Part shown: piece after piece, positions 51,887 to 62,459 of the stretch
How positions within the stretch are numbered: position 1 is the stretch's first letter
How the letters are laid out: each line of letters starts with the position of its first letter
Source: Cutaneotrichosporon cavernicola
Taxonomy: Eukaryota > Basidiomycota > Tremellomycetes > Trichosporonales > Trichosporonaceae
Length of the DNA stretch: 64,000 nt
Reading direction: 5' to 3'
NCBI RefSeq assembly: GCF_030864355.1
Contig: NC_083398.1
Span: 1,860,001-1,924,000 of the forward strand
Program-made: the position numbers and the translations under genes
The notes under the pieces: generated by a model
Database searches by the model: none
The model's input: the letters and a program-made list of their open reading frames with translations, nothing else
What the model was told of the DNA's origin: nothing

Positions 51887-54861
51887 TCTTTTTTTATCAC
51901 CGAGCGTAGTCGTCGCTTGCGTGCATGCATCACATTACATCAGCCATCCCGCATCTCACCAAAGCATCAGGCCCAAGCTTGCGCCACACTGTGTTCCATG
52001 CATTCTTTAGGATTCTTTTCATCTCAGTGTTTAGCCTATTGGGTGGCAGCTTGGCATTGTCATCTTGTCGGCGCAGCCGAGCGTGATTGATCGTGACCGA
52101 GACGGGTGAGCGGGATGGGTGGAGGGTTTGACGAGGCCGAATAGACAGAGTGATGAAAAACCAAACGCGGGGTCGGGGTCGCCGTCATCCCTCCCAATCC
52201 TGATACCAAACACGGGCTCAGATTGGTGATCTAGCCCACCGGCTATCCGGCAAGCATTGTAATCTCGGTCTTGGACCTTGCTCGACACGTGGCATCACAT
52301 GACTTTTGGGCTTTGATTTGCTCGGCAAAGACCTAATGGTGAGTGACCGGGTGAGGAAGACTGACGGACACGGACACGGCCGCCGCCGTTTGGTACCAAA
52401 GTCACGTTGGCATCAAGGGTCAACCTGGGGTTACTCTGCTCTGCTGCCTGCTACTTGGCAACAAAGTTTCAGGGTAACAGTATTAGTATAGTATACCAAC
52501 AAGGTAAAAGAATCCGCTTTTCTGGGGTCTCTTCTGGGGCCTGGTGGGGTTCAACGCAAGTACAGGGTCTTGGTCTTCCTTTTCCAACCTGGCAAGGGTA
52601 CAAGGGAATCGGTATGTAATCCAAGTATAATAGGTCATTGGCAGATATCATTCCGTGCCTTGAAATTGTATTCAAGCTCCTCACTTTGCATCCCATCCGG
52701 GACACCCATTACCGGTCAGCTGCCCAACCTGTCGCGTGGCAATTCGTATCAGATCGGACACGATGACAATCTTGTGGGGCAACAATTATCTCTCAAACAC
52801 CCCCGGCATCCCCGGTTATACCTGCAATCAGACAAAGTGATCGAGCCTTAGCTCAATAGATATCAACCTGCCCCGTTCCTTTCCGACATGTACTGTCATC
52901 TCGGTGTCATCACTCCTGATTGCGGCATCCTGGCAACATGGATTGAATGCCGTAGAATACAACTGTGGCGTATAGTTTAGCCCGTAGCCTGTGTTGAGGG
53001 CCGCGTCACCTCACCCGCTCCAATGGTCTCGTGACATGAGATGTAATGTGTTCCCGTCACTGCCTAACCAGTCTTGCTGTCGACCAACGTGGGCGCCTTG
53101 AGCGCGTGACCGAGGTGCAACCGTACCCACGGCCGCCGAGCGGATCGCCGCCGCCAACTCGCGTGGATGGATATCAACCCCAAATTCTCCAACAGGCACC
53201 AATATGATACACCTTCTTGAGCGTTCCAGTTCCCAGCAAAGTGCACTGGAGCGTGACTGAGCACGTTGTTTTGCACCACACTTTGAGACACCCTGCGGTG
53301 CAGCGATCACTCATCTAGTGGCGCCCACGTGTGAGACTGATCAGGATCTAGCTCGCTCTCTAGGGCGGAATACCAAATCCTAATCTGGCCCTCGCGCGCC
53401 TCTCACTACCCTCAAGGTGCTCCGCGGCGGAAACGCGGACCGCTGTATTCTGCTACCTCCACTGTGAGCGCTATGCTGTGGCGAGCGGGATGACTCGACG
53501 GCACGTGCCAAGCCAAGCGAAATCAGATACCTGTTGCCAGGCAGACGGATTTGGCCGTTGCCTGGTATACGGGGGCAGTCACCAAGCGAGGTGCAAAGTT
53601 TGAGTCCGCAGTCCGTAGTTTGTGACATTTGTATTCATCCGGTTTGTAAAGGAATTCCTTTGTCAAGGTTACAGCTTCCACCCACTTACTGCACCATCAT
53701 CTCCATCAGGTGACACTTGTGATTAATTTATGGAAACGTTGGGGCAGCGATCAGCCTGACCAGCTCCACATACCCAATGGTTGGCTGACATCAGCCAGAT
53801 GGTCCGGCTTGGTGAAGCCACTGAAGCCACACCATCTTTTCCTTAACCCGCTTTTTGTCTGATTGGCATTCTTGTTCTCCACGCCTTGTTCTCGGGGTAT
53901 GGACGCCACCCCCACAAGCAGATCTGACGACAAAGAATACAGCCTAAGGGAATGAGGGGCGGGGGAACCGACGCTTGGTCCTCTCTCGCCATCTTTCGTG
54001 TAGGATACCTCAGGCCGGATGATGATGATGACAGATTGGACTAAGTTGACCTTCCTCGAGCCCGAGCCCGAGCCCGTGGAGCTCCTCTGCAGTCTGATCG
54101 GTAGTATGTCATCATGCCTCTGCCCATTCCAAAGCCTTGCATTCCCCCGACGGAGATTCGAACACGAGGGCGGCACTGGGCGCTCGGCCTCAGCTTGTGC
54201 GCGCACAAGCACTCGCACTGGGCACCCGTAGGCGGAGAGACGTATGTCGAGCACAGTCATCCGAGACAGGACCATCGGAAGGGGGGAGTAGATACGGCTG
54301 GACCCGAGGCAATACAATGCGCAGCTGGGCGACGCGGCAGGTGGAGGTGGAGTCGTGCCCAGCCTAGTTGAGTCGATGTCCAGCTCGAGAGGCAGTCTTT
54401 TCTCTCTCTCTCTTTTCCCACTCTCCACTCTCCATTCTTGCCCGCTTTTCGTGCCACTCTCGCTCGCCACCCATACCCTCCCTCCATAGACCCAGTTGTC
54501 CAGTGTGACTGACGAAGGGGAGCAGTGACGTACAGCCCACTTACGTCCACGTGGCAATCATCTCGTCATGACTCGTCATGTCATGAACGCCCCGCCCAGG
54601 CACGGTGCTGTAATGTAATGTTTATATAGAGAACATGAGATCCTGCGCAGGCACACGGTAAACAAGTCAGGCGCGAGCCAGGAGTAGCTAACAGGCGGAA
54701 CAGGTGGTGAGTGGGTGTTTGGTGCGAAATGGGGGGTGTGTGATGGAGGATGTGAATTACTGGCGCGATGATCCACCCTCCCAGTTGATCGTCCAACTCA
54801 CCTCTACCCACTTTCTACATCCAACACACCATTGACAACGACGCGCAGGACGCTCGTCACA

Positions 54862-56172
54862 ATGTCACGGCCGCCGACCACGCCGTTCCCCACCTCGCTC
54901 AGAGAGCTGCAGCGGAAGCCCTCGCTCCGCTCGCTCCTCTCCACAGCCCGTACTCACCTCCTCCTAACGCCTTTCGATCCCACCATCCTTCTACGCGTCC
55001 TAAACCACCTCTCGCGGGCGGACAAAGCCTCTCTTCTTCGCCTAAACACTGCCTTCTACTGGCTCGTCCTCCCGCTCATCTCAACCCACATTGTACTATC
55101 CGACACGCCATGGCCACGCCTCCGTCCCGTCGTCCGCCCACCACGAGAGTTCTGTGACTGGCTCGAAACACATCCCCCATCCTCATGGGTACGCCAGGTC
55201 AATGTATACCCTCACGCGTCGACCCGATGTATGGTCCATCACTACGAGCACGAGGTGGATACGGAGCACGCGCCACGCACACTGAACTGTCCCGAGCGGT
55301 TACCATTTCTCTCCCGTGTCCAGACACTGCGGATCCATGGCGCCCTCCATACCGATTCGGACAGGTGGCACGGGTTGACGGCCCAGTGCGCCGCATTGCA
55401 GAATGTACGAGCGCGTAAACTCGTTCTTGTCGGCGCACCCTCGTCGACGCCCCTGACGAGTTTGCCGTATGCAGTTCTGGCCGCGGTGGACGAGTACGTC
55501 CTCGTCCTCTCTGAGGCGGTGGAGGCGCGTTCGATTGCCAACGACCTGGCGAATATGACAGTGAAGAGGGCGACGCTCATCTTTGCTGCAGAGCCGTGGA
55601 TGCCGTTACGCGCCAATGAACATAACTGGGTCGCGTTCTTTGCCGAGTTGGGCCGCCAACTCGTCCACTTTCCCATCCACTTGCGCATCGTCAATGCCGG
55701 TGACATCAAAGTGGGGAGAGAGTGGGACATATCTCGCAGCGAGGCATACCTAGAATCACACCTCCGCGACGCGCTGCGGGCCGAGCAAGCCGAATACAGG
55801 CCGTGGAGACGACCACGATGCGAGATCGAGTTTGTCAGTATGGCGACATACCTCCTCGACGCGCCTGAAGATGAGCTGGGTCCAGAGCGACTGGCCAAGT
55901 GGCGCATTAGCCTCTTATCGAAGGGCAGTTTGAAGCGACCACCGATAAGCTTGAGCCAGTCACCAAAGACGCGACGCCCAGCGCCCCTCAAGCCCGCCAG
56001 CAGGATAATGTCGCTTCGGACCCAGTCGGGGCCGGGGTCGCCTATCGCGTCGATGGCACATGCAGTTGCGAGACGGGCCAGCGATAAGATGGCCGAGCGC
56101 GGCGAGAAGAGACTGGCAAGGCGGACCGTGTCGGAGAAACTGAGATGGGACGAGAACGTCCGTTTGTACTAG
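54862..56172 (+). CDS. F-box-like protein
   Basis: Single exon, 436 residues from ATG 54862 (MSRPPTTPFP). The segment PFDPTILLRVLNHLSRADKA followed by SLLRLNTAFYWLVLPLI (about residues 39-75) has the helical pattern of a fungal F-box: a Pro start, a Leu-x-x-Val/Ile-Leu core and a LLRLN-type third helix. F-box proteins recruit substrates to SCF ubiquitin ligases. The rest has alternating strands and helices (LVLSEAVEARSIANDLANM, RATLIFAAEPWMPLRA) without clear leucine-rich repeats, then a basic Ser/Pro tail with two GPGSPIAS-type sites. Many such fast-evolving single-exon F-box genes occur in basidiomycetes. The assignment rests on a short motif and is moderate. Confidence 0.7.
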   Translation: MSRPPTTPFPTSLRELQRKPSLRSLLSTARTHLLLTPFDPTILLRVLNHLSRADKASLLRLNTAFYWLVLPLISTHIVLSDTPWPRLRPVVRPPREFCDWLETHPPSSWVRQVNVYPHASTRCMVHHYEHEVDTEHAPRTLNCPERLPFLSRVQTLRIHGALHTDSDRWHGLTAQCAALQNVRARKLVLVGAPSSTPLTSLPYAVLAAVDEYVLVLSEAVEARSIANDLANMTVKRATLIFAAEPWMPLRANEHNWVAFFAELGRQLVHFPIHLRIVNAGDIKVGREWDISRSEAYLESHLRDALRAEQAEYRPWRRPRCEIEFVSMATYLLDAPEDELGPERLAKWRISLLSKGSLKRPPISLSQSPKTRRPAPLKPASRIMSLRTQSGPGSPIASMAHAVARRASDKMAERGEKRLARRTVSEKLRWDENVRLY

Positions 56173-56438
56173 AGGTATTGTAGACTAGCATGTCGTTGGC
56201 TGCAGCAGCCAGTCGTGGTTCATTCTGGCGCCATTGATTCAACTTGAACACAAACTGTCGGCAGCTGAGGCAACGTCACTGGTAGCGTGGCTGCATTGAG
56301 CAAAGAGTGAATGTACAGTAGGTCGTGGCCATGGAACGCTCTGAGGTGAGGTACACTGTTCCAGGAGACCAATGCCAGTAAACGTTGTACGAGATAACGA
56401 AATCCAGTGTAACATGCCCAAATTCCCTCTTCTATCTC

Positions 56439-57282
56439 CTATTGAAGGCTGATTGCCGCACCACCGTCGACGAGCAGACTCGCCCCGGTACAATACTTGG
56501 CCATGTCACTAGCGAAGAACACGACCGGCTGCGCGATATCGTCCGGCTCGCCAAGCCTCCCAATTGGAATCCGACCGACCATCTTCTCCCGCTTCTCGGG
56601 GTTCTGCAAGTCGTCCTTATTGATATTCGTCTCAATCGTACCTTTTTATCAGCCCAACTTTCTTGACACATACCTGGCAAGACGGAATTACACCGAATCC
56701 CCATGGGTCCGAGGGCGATTGCACAGCTCTCCATCAAGCTCTTGATCCCCGCCTTTGTCGGTGTATAATGACACTGTTCGGCGCCACCCATAAGAGCCGA
56801 GATACTGCTAATGGCAACAATACTTCCCCCGCGTGGTTCCTGTGTCGCCATGGCATTCGCCACTGCTTGGACGGCATAGAATGCGCCGTTGAGGTTGACG
56901 TCCTGAACGCGTTGCCAGAGGGTGTGTGGGAGATCCAGGAACGCGTGGAACGGACAGATACCGGCGTTGGAGACTAACACGTCGATTCGCCCGAATGCCT
57001 TTCCGGCCTCTACCAAGGCGGAGGAAGTTGAGGGGTCGGCAATGTCGCCTTGGACAAGAGATGATTGTGCGCCGGCAGCCTCGACTTGGGTCCGCACGGC
57101 CTGGACGTCGGGTAGCGTCGACGCGTCCAGGTGGTGTAGGACGAGTGCGCGGGCGCCGTGGTTCGCACATGCTGCTGTTAGGGGGCGTTGGGAGGGGGCG
57201 TACCGATCGCGATGGCGGCGCCGATGCCCGTGCTGCTGCCTGTCACGACAACAACCTTGTCCTCCAGAAGACGAGTGATCAT
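56439..57282 (-). CDS. LRA1: L-rhamnose 1-dehydrogenase (SDR)
   Basis: First step of non-phosphorylated L-rhamnose catabolism: NAD(P)-dependent oxidation to L-rhamnono-gamma-lactone. Exons 57282-57204, 57174-56674 and 56641-56439 give 260 residues, close to the Scheffersomyces enzyme. Short-chain dehydrogenase signatures are complete: TGSSTGIG cofactor loop (14-21), SNAG, the catalytic Ser region [14 protein letters not shown], the Tyr-x3-Lys in HYTPTKAG, and [13 protein letters not shown]. The C-terminus [15 protein letters not shown] resembles yeast RHA1. The first intron (29 nt) falls inside the Rossmann fold, the second is 32 nt. It shares its promoter with LRA3, which supports the assignment. 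Confidence 0.92.
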
Positions 57283-57618
57283 GGCGACTGGGGGGGGGTT
57301 GTATGTTGTCGTTCCGGCTCATTTTGTGGTTCCGGCTTATTTTCTGGGATGAGTTGGTGGGCTTGTGGGCATGAGTCGGTGGGCGCGGTGCCGGGATATC
57401 ATCCTCCCGATCTCCTATCAAGTATCGACGCCGGCCGGGTGGTGCTTCCGGCCCACTTGGCCGATCGGTGTCCGGGTTAAACCTCTTCCGAGATGTCGGA
57501 ACTTCATGATGCCGAACCACACCACAGCGACGAGGCACTGCCGAGAGTCAGCCGAGTCGGCCAGACTACTTTAAGCTGGACAGATCAAGGTCATTGCTCC
57601 ATCACCCACATCGCAACC
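57283..57618. promoter_or_regulatory. Bidirectional LRA1/LRA3 promoter
   Basis: 336 bp between divergent starts. Two direct copies of TTCCGGCTYATTTT at 57312-57325 and 57330-57343, 18 bp apart. Further CCG/CGG pairs lie at 57431-57480 (GCCGGCCGG, TTCCGGCC, CGGTGTCCGG), the kind of half-sites used by Zn2Cys6 activators. A C/G run follows the LRA1 start. Rhamnose induction is inferred from gene content. Confidence 0.6.
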
Positions 57619-59033
57619 ATGTCCAAGGAGTGGCCTACTATCGTAAGTCGAATCTGCCAATCTGCTCCCCACTGACTCCAGACCAAGCTCGAGACGTTCA
57701 TCCCCAGCGCGACCGGGTCCGGCGGCGACTACCACCGCCAGGCCAACGAGCACTGGAGTGAGTCTCTCCTGCCCCCAAAGCCCAATTCCCAATTTCCCGC
57801 TAACCCCAGTCGTCCAGGGAAACATCTCGTGCCCGATGCACAAATACGACGAGTACCGCTCCTCGCGGACGTCGTGGGGTATCGGCGTCCTCGGGTCCAT
57901 CTTCGTCAAGCTCACCGCGTCCGACGGGACCGTCGGATACGCGACGGGTTTTGGCGGTCCGCCAGCGTGTTGGCTCATTGAGGAGCATTACAAGCGATTC
58001 ATTCTGGGACAGGACCCGCGCGACACCAACAAGATGTGGGACATGATGTTCCGTGCAAGCATGTTCTACGGTCGCAAGGGTGAGTGCTTGTTGCAGCTCG
58101 ATGAGCTGACATTTAGGCTTGCCTTTGGCTGCCATCTCGGTTGTCGACCTCGCCATCTGGGACTTGATCGGTAAGATCCGTGGCGAACCCATCTACAAGA
58201 TGATCGGCGGGCGCACCAAGAAGGATATTCCACTCTACCTCACTGGACCCAAACCGGCCGTCGCTAAGAAACTTGGGTTCTGGGGCGCCAAAGTGCCCCT
58301 TCCCCATGGTCCGCCCGATGGCCCCGAGGGGATCCGGAAGAACGTCGCGTATCTCAAGGCAGCAAAGGAGAGCGTGGGCGAGGATTACCCCGTCATGGTC
58401 GACTGCTACATGTCCCTCGACGTGCCATACACCATCGAGCTCATCAAGGCGTGTGAGGCTGCTGGCGTCTTCATGAACTGGTGGGAAGAATGTCTCCACC
58501 CCGACGACTTTGACGGACATGCCGACCTCCACAAAGCACTCCCCCACATTAAATTCACGACGGGCGAACACGAGTACTCCAAGTACGGATTCCGGAAACT
58601 GATCGAGGGCCGCAACCTCGCCATCATCCAGCCCGACGTCATGTGGCTCGGCGGCCTCACCGAACTCATCAAGGTCGCCAACATGGCCGCAGCTTACGAC
58701 ATTCCCGTCATTCCACACGGCTCGGGACCGTACTCGTTCCAGGCAATTATGAGTTTCCCCAACTCGGACTTTTGCGAGTATATTGCCAACAGCCCTGATG
58801 GAGAGAGCATCCACGCCTCGTTTGGCGACCTGTTCACCAACGAGCTCCTGCCTACCAACGGTCGCATTGACCTCTCGGACGCGCCTGGGTGGGGTCTCGA
58901 GCTCAACCCCAACGCCAAACTTATCCCTTACAGCACGTTCTTTGCGCCGGCAGCTGGAATCGGGTCTGCTGGCGAGGACCGAACCGAGGAGGAGCAGGAA
59001 AAGTTCAAGGGCAAGGTCGCGAATGGGCACTAG
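57619..59033 (+). CDS. LRA3: L-rhamnonate dehydratase (enolase superfamily)
   Basis: Converts L-rhamnonate to 2-keto-3-deoxy-L-rhamnonate (EC 4.2.1.90), step three of the pathway. Exons 57619-57642, 57682-57757, 57810-58079 and 58117-59033 give 428 residues. The N-terminal capping part contains GNISCPMHKYDEYRSSRTSW, a loop typical of rhamnonate dehydratases. The barrel has the Mg ligands in MVDCYMSLD, WWEECLHPDD and TTGEHEYSKYGF, an Asp in QPDVMWLGG, and the catalytic His in IPVIPHGSGPY. All are intact. The first exon encodes only eight residues. Steps two (lactonase) and four (aldolase) are not in this window; the aldolase-fold gene at 29 kb is distant and lacks its lysine. Confidence 0.94.
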
Positions 59034-59469
59034 ATCATTGTATGCATGGACATGGAACCGGGATCGTTCTGCTGCGCTCTACTCCTGAATCCGCATGACA
59101 TGACGACGTCAGGTACGACGAAGACGCGCAGACGCGTAGACACGTAGCCACGCTTTGACGGTGTGCCACGACATCCTCCATCTCTCGGGTTACAGGAGTC
59201 GTTTGTTGACAGTCTCCAAGTCCTGTCCGTGACATATTGCCACGTTGCATTCAAGCACGAGCTACTCTCAACTGAAAGGTCCGGAGGACCATGGGGTACG
59301 ACCTAAAGGCTCTCCTGATGGGGGGACCAAACTCCTGGAGGGACGTGCGCGCCCCACGCACGCACGTTCTTGGACGTTCTTGGGGCGTGGTGAGGTGGAC
59401 AATGAGATCGACGAGAACAATGGCTTTGAAGCTAAGAACGTCGATAAAACATGCATCCGGAATCATGCA
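59034..59469. other. Convergent intergenic region, nothing recognised
   Basis: Between the ends of LRA3 and the Ser/Asp-repeat gene. ORFs here and the plus-strand ORF 59245-59898 have no motif and overlap the minus gene. Confidence 0.5.
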
Positions 59470-60908
59470 TCACCGTGGCCTCCAAACGTCCCATCTGCCT
59501 CTTCTCCACACGCCTACCACCCGCGCTTCGATAGGGAGGCGGAGCTCGTCGCCCTGCTCAAGTTCTTGATACGTCTGGCCGCGGATGAGGTCGCTGATTT
59601 GCGGGACGTGGGGATCGTTGTACACAAACACATGGGCGACGCGAGCCACCATACCTGTTTCCGGAAAACGGGAACCGGGCTGCGTGAGACCCAGCAGGAC
59701 GCGCAGGACGAAGCGCACAGACACCGACTCCCATACCGGCATCGCAGGCGACAGATCCACTGCTGGGCCAGACCCTCGCAGGAAGCAGATCCACTGACCT
59801 GTGGAGTGGGACTTCTTCATGACAAGTGTCGATGTCCAGCGGCCTGGTGTGGCTGTAGATCCGAGGCCACAGTCAGAGTAGCTGAAAGGGCCGTTTGAGT
59901 GGTCCGAGTCCGAGTCTGAGTCCGAGTCTGAGTCTTCGGTTCCCGAGTCCGAGTCCGAGTCTGAGTCTGAGTCTTCGGTTCCCGAGTCCAGGCTGTCGGC
60001 TCCCGAATCGTCCAAGTCGCTAGAGATACCGGATTTGTCCGAATCACTTTCCGAATCGTGGGCAGAAAAGGAGGCCGCTGCGACTATAAGCGCAGCAAGA
60101 ACAAAACTCACTTGGCGCAGAAAGGTTGGGCCACGGCCAGCTGGGTGGGCGCAGGTTAATCTCTGAGCCATCAGTGGGAAACGTAGGTACAGTACTCACC
60201 CTTCCCACCCACAGAATTGTCGTCGTCTTCGTCGCTAGAGCTGCTGTCGGTCTCGTCCTTCTTCTTGAGTTCCGCCACCTCCATCTCCAGCGCCTGGATC
60301 TTCTCCTGCGCCCATTCGAATGCCGTGACCACCTCACGCATGAGGCGGTCCACCGACTTCATGTTCGACACGAGCCCAGCACTGAGGGCCAGCCTGAGAC
60401 GGTTGTTGTCGGCCCTCAGATCGCTGCGGAGGTTCCGAACCGCCTCCTCGCTGCGGTGACCCAGGTCGTCGAGTCGCCGGAAGGCTGGATCAAAGTAGTC
60501 AGAGATATCTTCGGTGATCTTATTCACTAGGTTGTTGAAACCCTTGCTCGCCAGTCGTTTGGCGAGCGAGTCGGCCAGCTGGTCGACCAACTCCTTGTCC
60601 TTGAGCGCGTCCAATATATGGCCGCGCAAGAACTCCGCTGACGAGGCGGAGCGATTCAGTGCACGTCCAGCGCCCGTACCCTCGCCCACCGCAGAAGTAT
60701 CCTGGTCACCTTGATCGTGCGGCTCGTGGGTAGTCCCCGGATCCGTGCTTTGGTCCAGTGTCTGTCGGTTCCCACCTTCAACCTTTACATCTCGGGGAGA
60801 GGCGGACGCCACTCGGCGACGTTTCGGCCGGAGACTTGGGATGACATCGAGTTCGACCGCCTGTTCCTCATGTGTCGGACTGGCTGCGCGTTTCTGGTGA
60901 GTATCCAT
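59470..60908 (-). CDS. Coiled-coil and Ser/Asp-repeat protein, possible membrane span
   Basis: Model: exons 60908-60200 and 60140-59470, 459 residues, joined by a 59-nt intron (GTGAGT, branch ATTAAC, acceptor CCCAG). Start at MDTHQKR; ATG 60929 is an alternative. The first part has a basic nuclear-localisation-like patch (RPKRRR) and a long helical stretch (LADSLAKRLASKGFNNLVNKI, SDLRADNNRLRLALSAGL, FEWAQEKIQALEMEVAEL), probably coiled coil, then an acidic run. After the junction comes a hydrophobic segment VSFVLAALIVAAASFSA, a 55-residue (S-D)n run, and a beta-rich end (WTSTLVMKKSHSTGQWICFLRG, ARVAHVFVYNDPHVPQ). The hydrophobic segment could instead be a signal peptide of a separate gene starting at 60171, whose ATG overlaps the upstream stop if the intron is retained. 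Confidence 0.6.
59890..60000. repeat. Coding GAGTCC/GAGTCT repeat
   Basis: Two blocks of six-nt GAGTCY units separated by GAGTCTTCGGTTCCC, which encodes the alternating Ser-Asp run on the minus strand. Confidence 0.88.
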
Positions 60909-61675
60909 GGTGGAATGGGTAATGAGCAATGTTTGAGAGTGCCAATGTCTCGTTTAGCAGTGAGGGTGATACTTCGCATACGCGTACGCACGGGGCGTCT
61001 GGTAGAGTATCGTGATTCGCAGAGTAAATGGAGAAGGGCCAAGAGACGCGTTTACCCACGGACCAGTGCCTTGCGTCCTGGCAGAGGGCAGGGAGGAAGA
61101 GGCGTATTGACATACAGCTGGGAGGAAGAGGCTTATTGACATAGAGCTGGTCTGCCTGACTTGGCCGCCGGGTTAGAGCGGTGATGGTAAGCGCGCGAGC
61201 GAAGTGAGACCTCGCTGGAGGCCTGGCACTCCTCGTGTGATCCGCTTCCCGCCAACGGGCACCCGCCCGTCTGGGACTAGGAAGGTCTCTGGAAACCAGG
61301 AAGGTCTGCACGAAGTTGGGGGAAGACAGATGGGCAGAGTTGGAGGACGGCGTTGGGAGGTGGAGAGTGGAGGGTGGAGGTGAAGGTGGAGGAGGAGGTG
61401 GAGGAGGAGGTGCGGGGCACGCCCGTTTCCGACCACGATGGCGTCTCGCTCTAGCAACACACATCTCCACACCACCATCCACACATCTGTATACACACTA
61501 CCGTGCGGGGCTAAACATTGCGCGATGCTATATTGCATGCGAAGGCAAGCAGGCCTCCAAATCGTCAGTTAACGGACACTCCAATCGTCAGTTAACGGAC
61601 ACTCCGAATCTCACCGTACTTGATTCTAAAACCACAATGACGTCGGTGTGACATCATCCAAAACAGGCAAAGGCA
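60909..61675. other. Intergenic region, nothing but short repeats
   Basis: Contains a GGTGGAGGAGG-type patch (61370-61415) and a 23-bp tandem duplication at 61556-61606 (core CAGTTAACGGACACTCC). The minus ORF 60868-61482 crosses these and lacks motifs. Confidence 0.5.
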
Positions 61676-61761
61676 TCTCATATGGTGCAGTGGTGAGCAT
61701 ATCAGTCTTTCATGACACGTGGAAGACACTGAAGACCCGGGTTCGAACCCCGGTATGAGAA
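61676..61761 (+). tRNA. tRNA-Glu (anticodon TTC), with 14-nt intron
   Basis: Acceptor arms TCTCATA and TATGAGA pair fully. D-arm GTGC/GCAT, anticodon stem TCAGT/ACTGA and T-arm CCGGG-TTCGAAC-CCCGG are all present. The anticodon TTC is at 61709-61711. Removing 61713-61726 (14 nt, just after position 37) is needed to close the anticodon stem, so an intron is present. Introns are not usual in tRNA-Glu of well-studied fungi. Confidence 0.92.
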
Positions 61762-62459
61762 CAAGGCGGAGGCGCCGCCGAACCTTTTGGATTCGAGCGA
61801 ATCCAAATGAGGCGCTCGAATCCAAATGAGGGACGACCCCCCTGTCCCTACGGCATACCCGTCCTTCCCCTGCGTTTGTGTCTTCCCCCATTTCCCTGAC
61901 CGCCTGGACGGCTTGGATGCTGATGTCGTCAACTGTGCAGTGCTTTGAGGGGGTTTTGCATTGGTGCTGTCGGTCATTGCTTATTGGAGGTCATGTGGTC
62001 CTCCGCGAAACTCAGTTATGTTTCATCCTTGAATGCTTCTTTTGCTCCAGTGGCTCGGTACGTGGGAAATGGCTTGGCAGGGAAAGGTTCCCAGGGAGTA
62101 CGACATCAAATCCCAAATGCCGCCTGCCCAACGCATCGAGGACACGCACTCTGGCTGCCCGTCGCCAAGTAAATCTAGCCCCAGTTAACCCTCCGTGCCT
62201 TATCGTTATGGCTATTGAGTTCCTCCAGACGGGATGAAATGAGGCTGGCACCAGCTTCTCCGCCAGCAAACGTAGGACAACGCTCCTCACAGAAGTGCCA
62301 ACTGGGGCAATCCTTGACGGCGGGATGTTGCGACTCGGCACTGCCTCCTCAATCATGTACGTGACCCTCCTTGACTCGGAAGGGAGCCTCTCATACGGTT
62401 ATATAAGTCGACTCCTTTCTCGCAATGTACTGTACCACGCTCTTTTCCGACCATTAATC
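61762..62459. other. Intergenic region after tRNA-Glu
   Basis: Holds a doubled CGAATCCAAATGAGG word (61798-61830) with an inverted partner GGATTCG at 61788. No gene is seen before the membrane-protein start. Confidence 0.5.

Larger units (their letters stand above)
50767..54861. other. Large gene-free interval
   Basis: 4.1 kb between two divergent starts. I find no supported gene. Contents: a GGT run (50877-50901) in the ERT1 leader, a 19-nt G run (51413-51431) and an ACCAGAT repeat (51853-51886). The longest ORF (53751-54557, minus, 268 codons) has mixed low-complexity composition and no motif. The right-hand 70 bp before the F-box gene is an ordinary CT/AC-rich leader. Confidence 0.5.

Noticed and set aside
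54120..54245. tRNA-like sequence (GGCCGAG and GTTCGAATC words on the minus strand)
   Set aside because: The T-stem does not pair and there is no room for an anticodon arm.
53751..54557. 268-codon minus ORF in the large gap
   Set aside because: Mixed low-complexity composition, no motif, no convincing splice partners.
59245..59898. 217-codon plus ORF
   Set aside because: Lies opposite the C-terminal half of the Ser/Asp-repeat gene and ends in its repeat; shadow frame.
60868..61482. 204-codon minus ORF after the Ser/Asp gene
   Set aside because: Pro-rich translation of a GGTGGAGGAGG patch, no motif, overlaps the neighbouring start.
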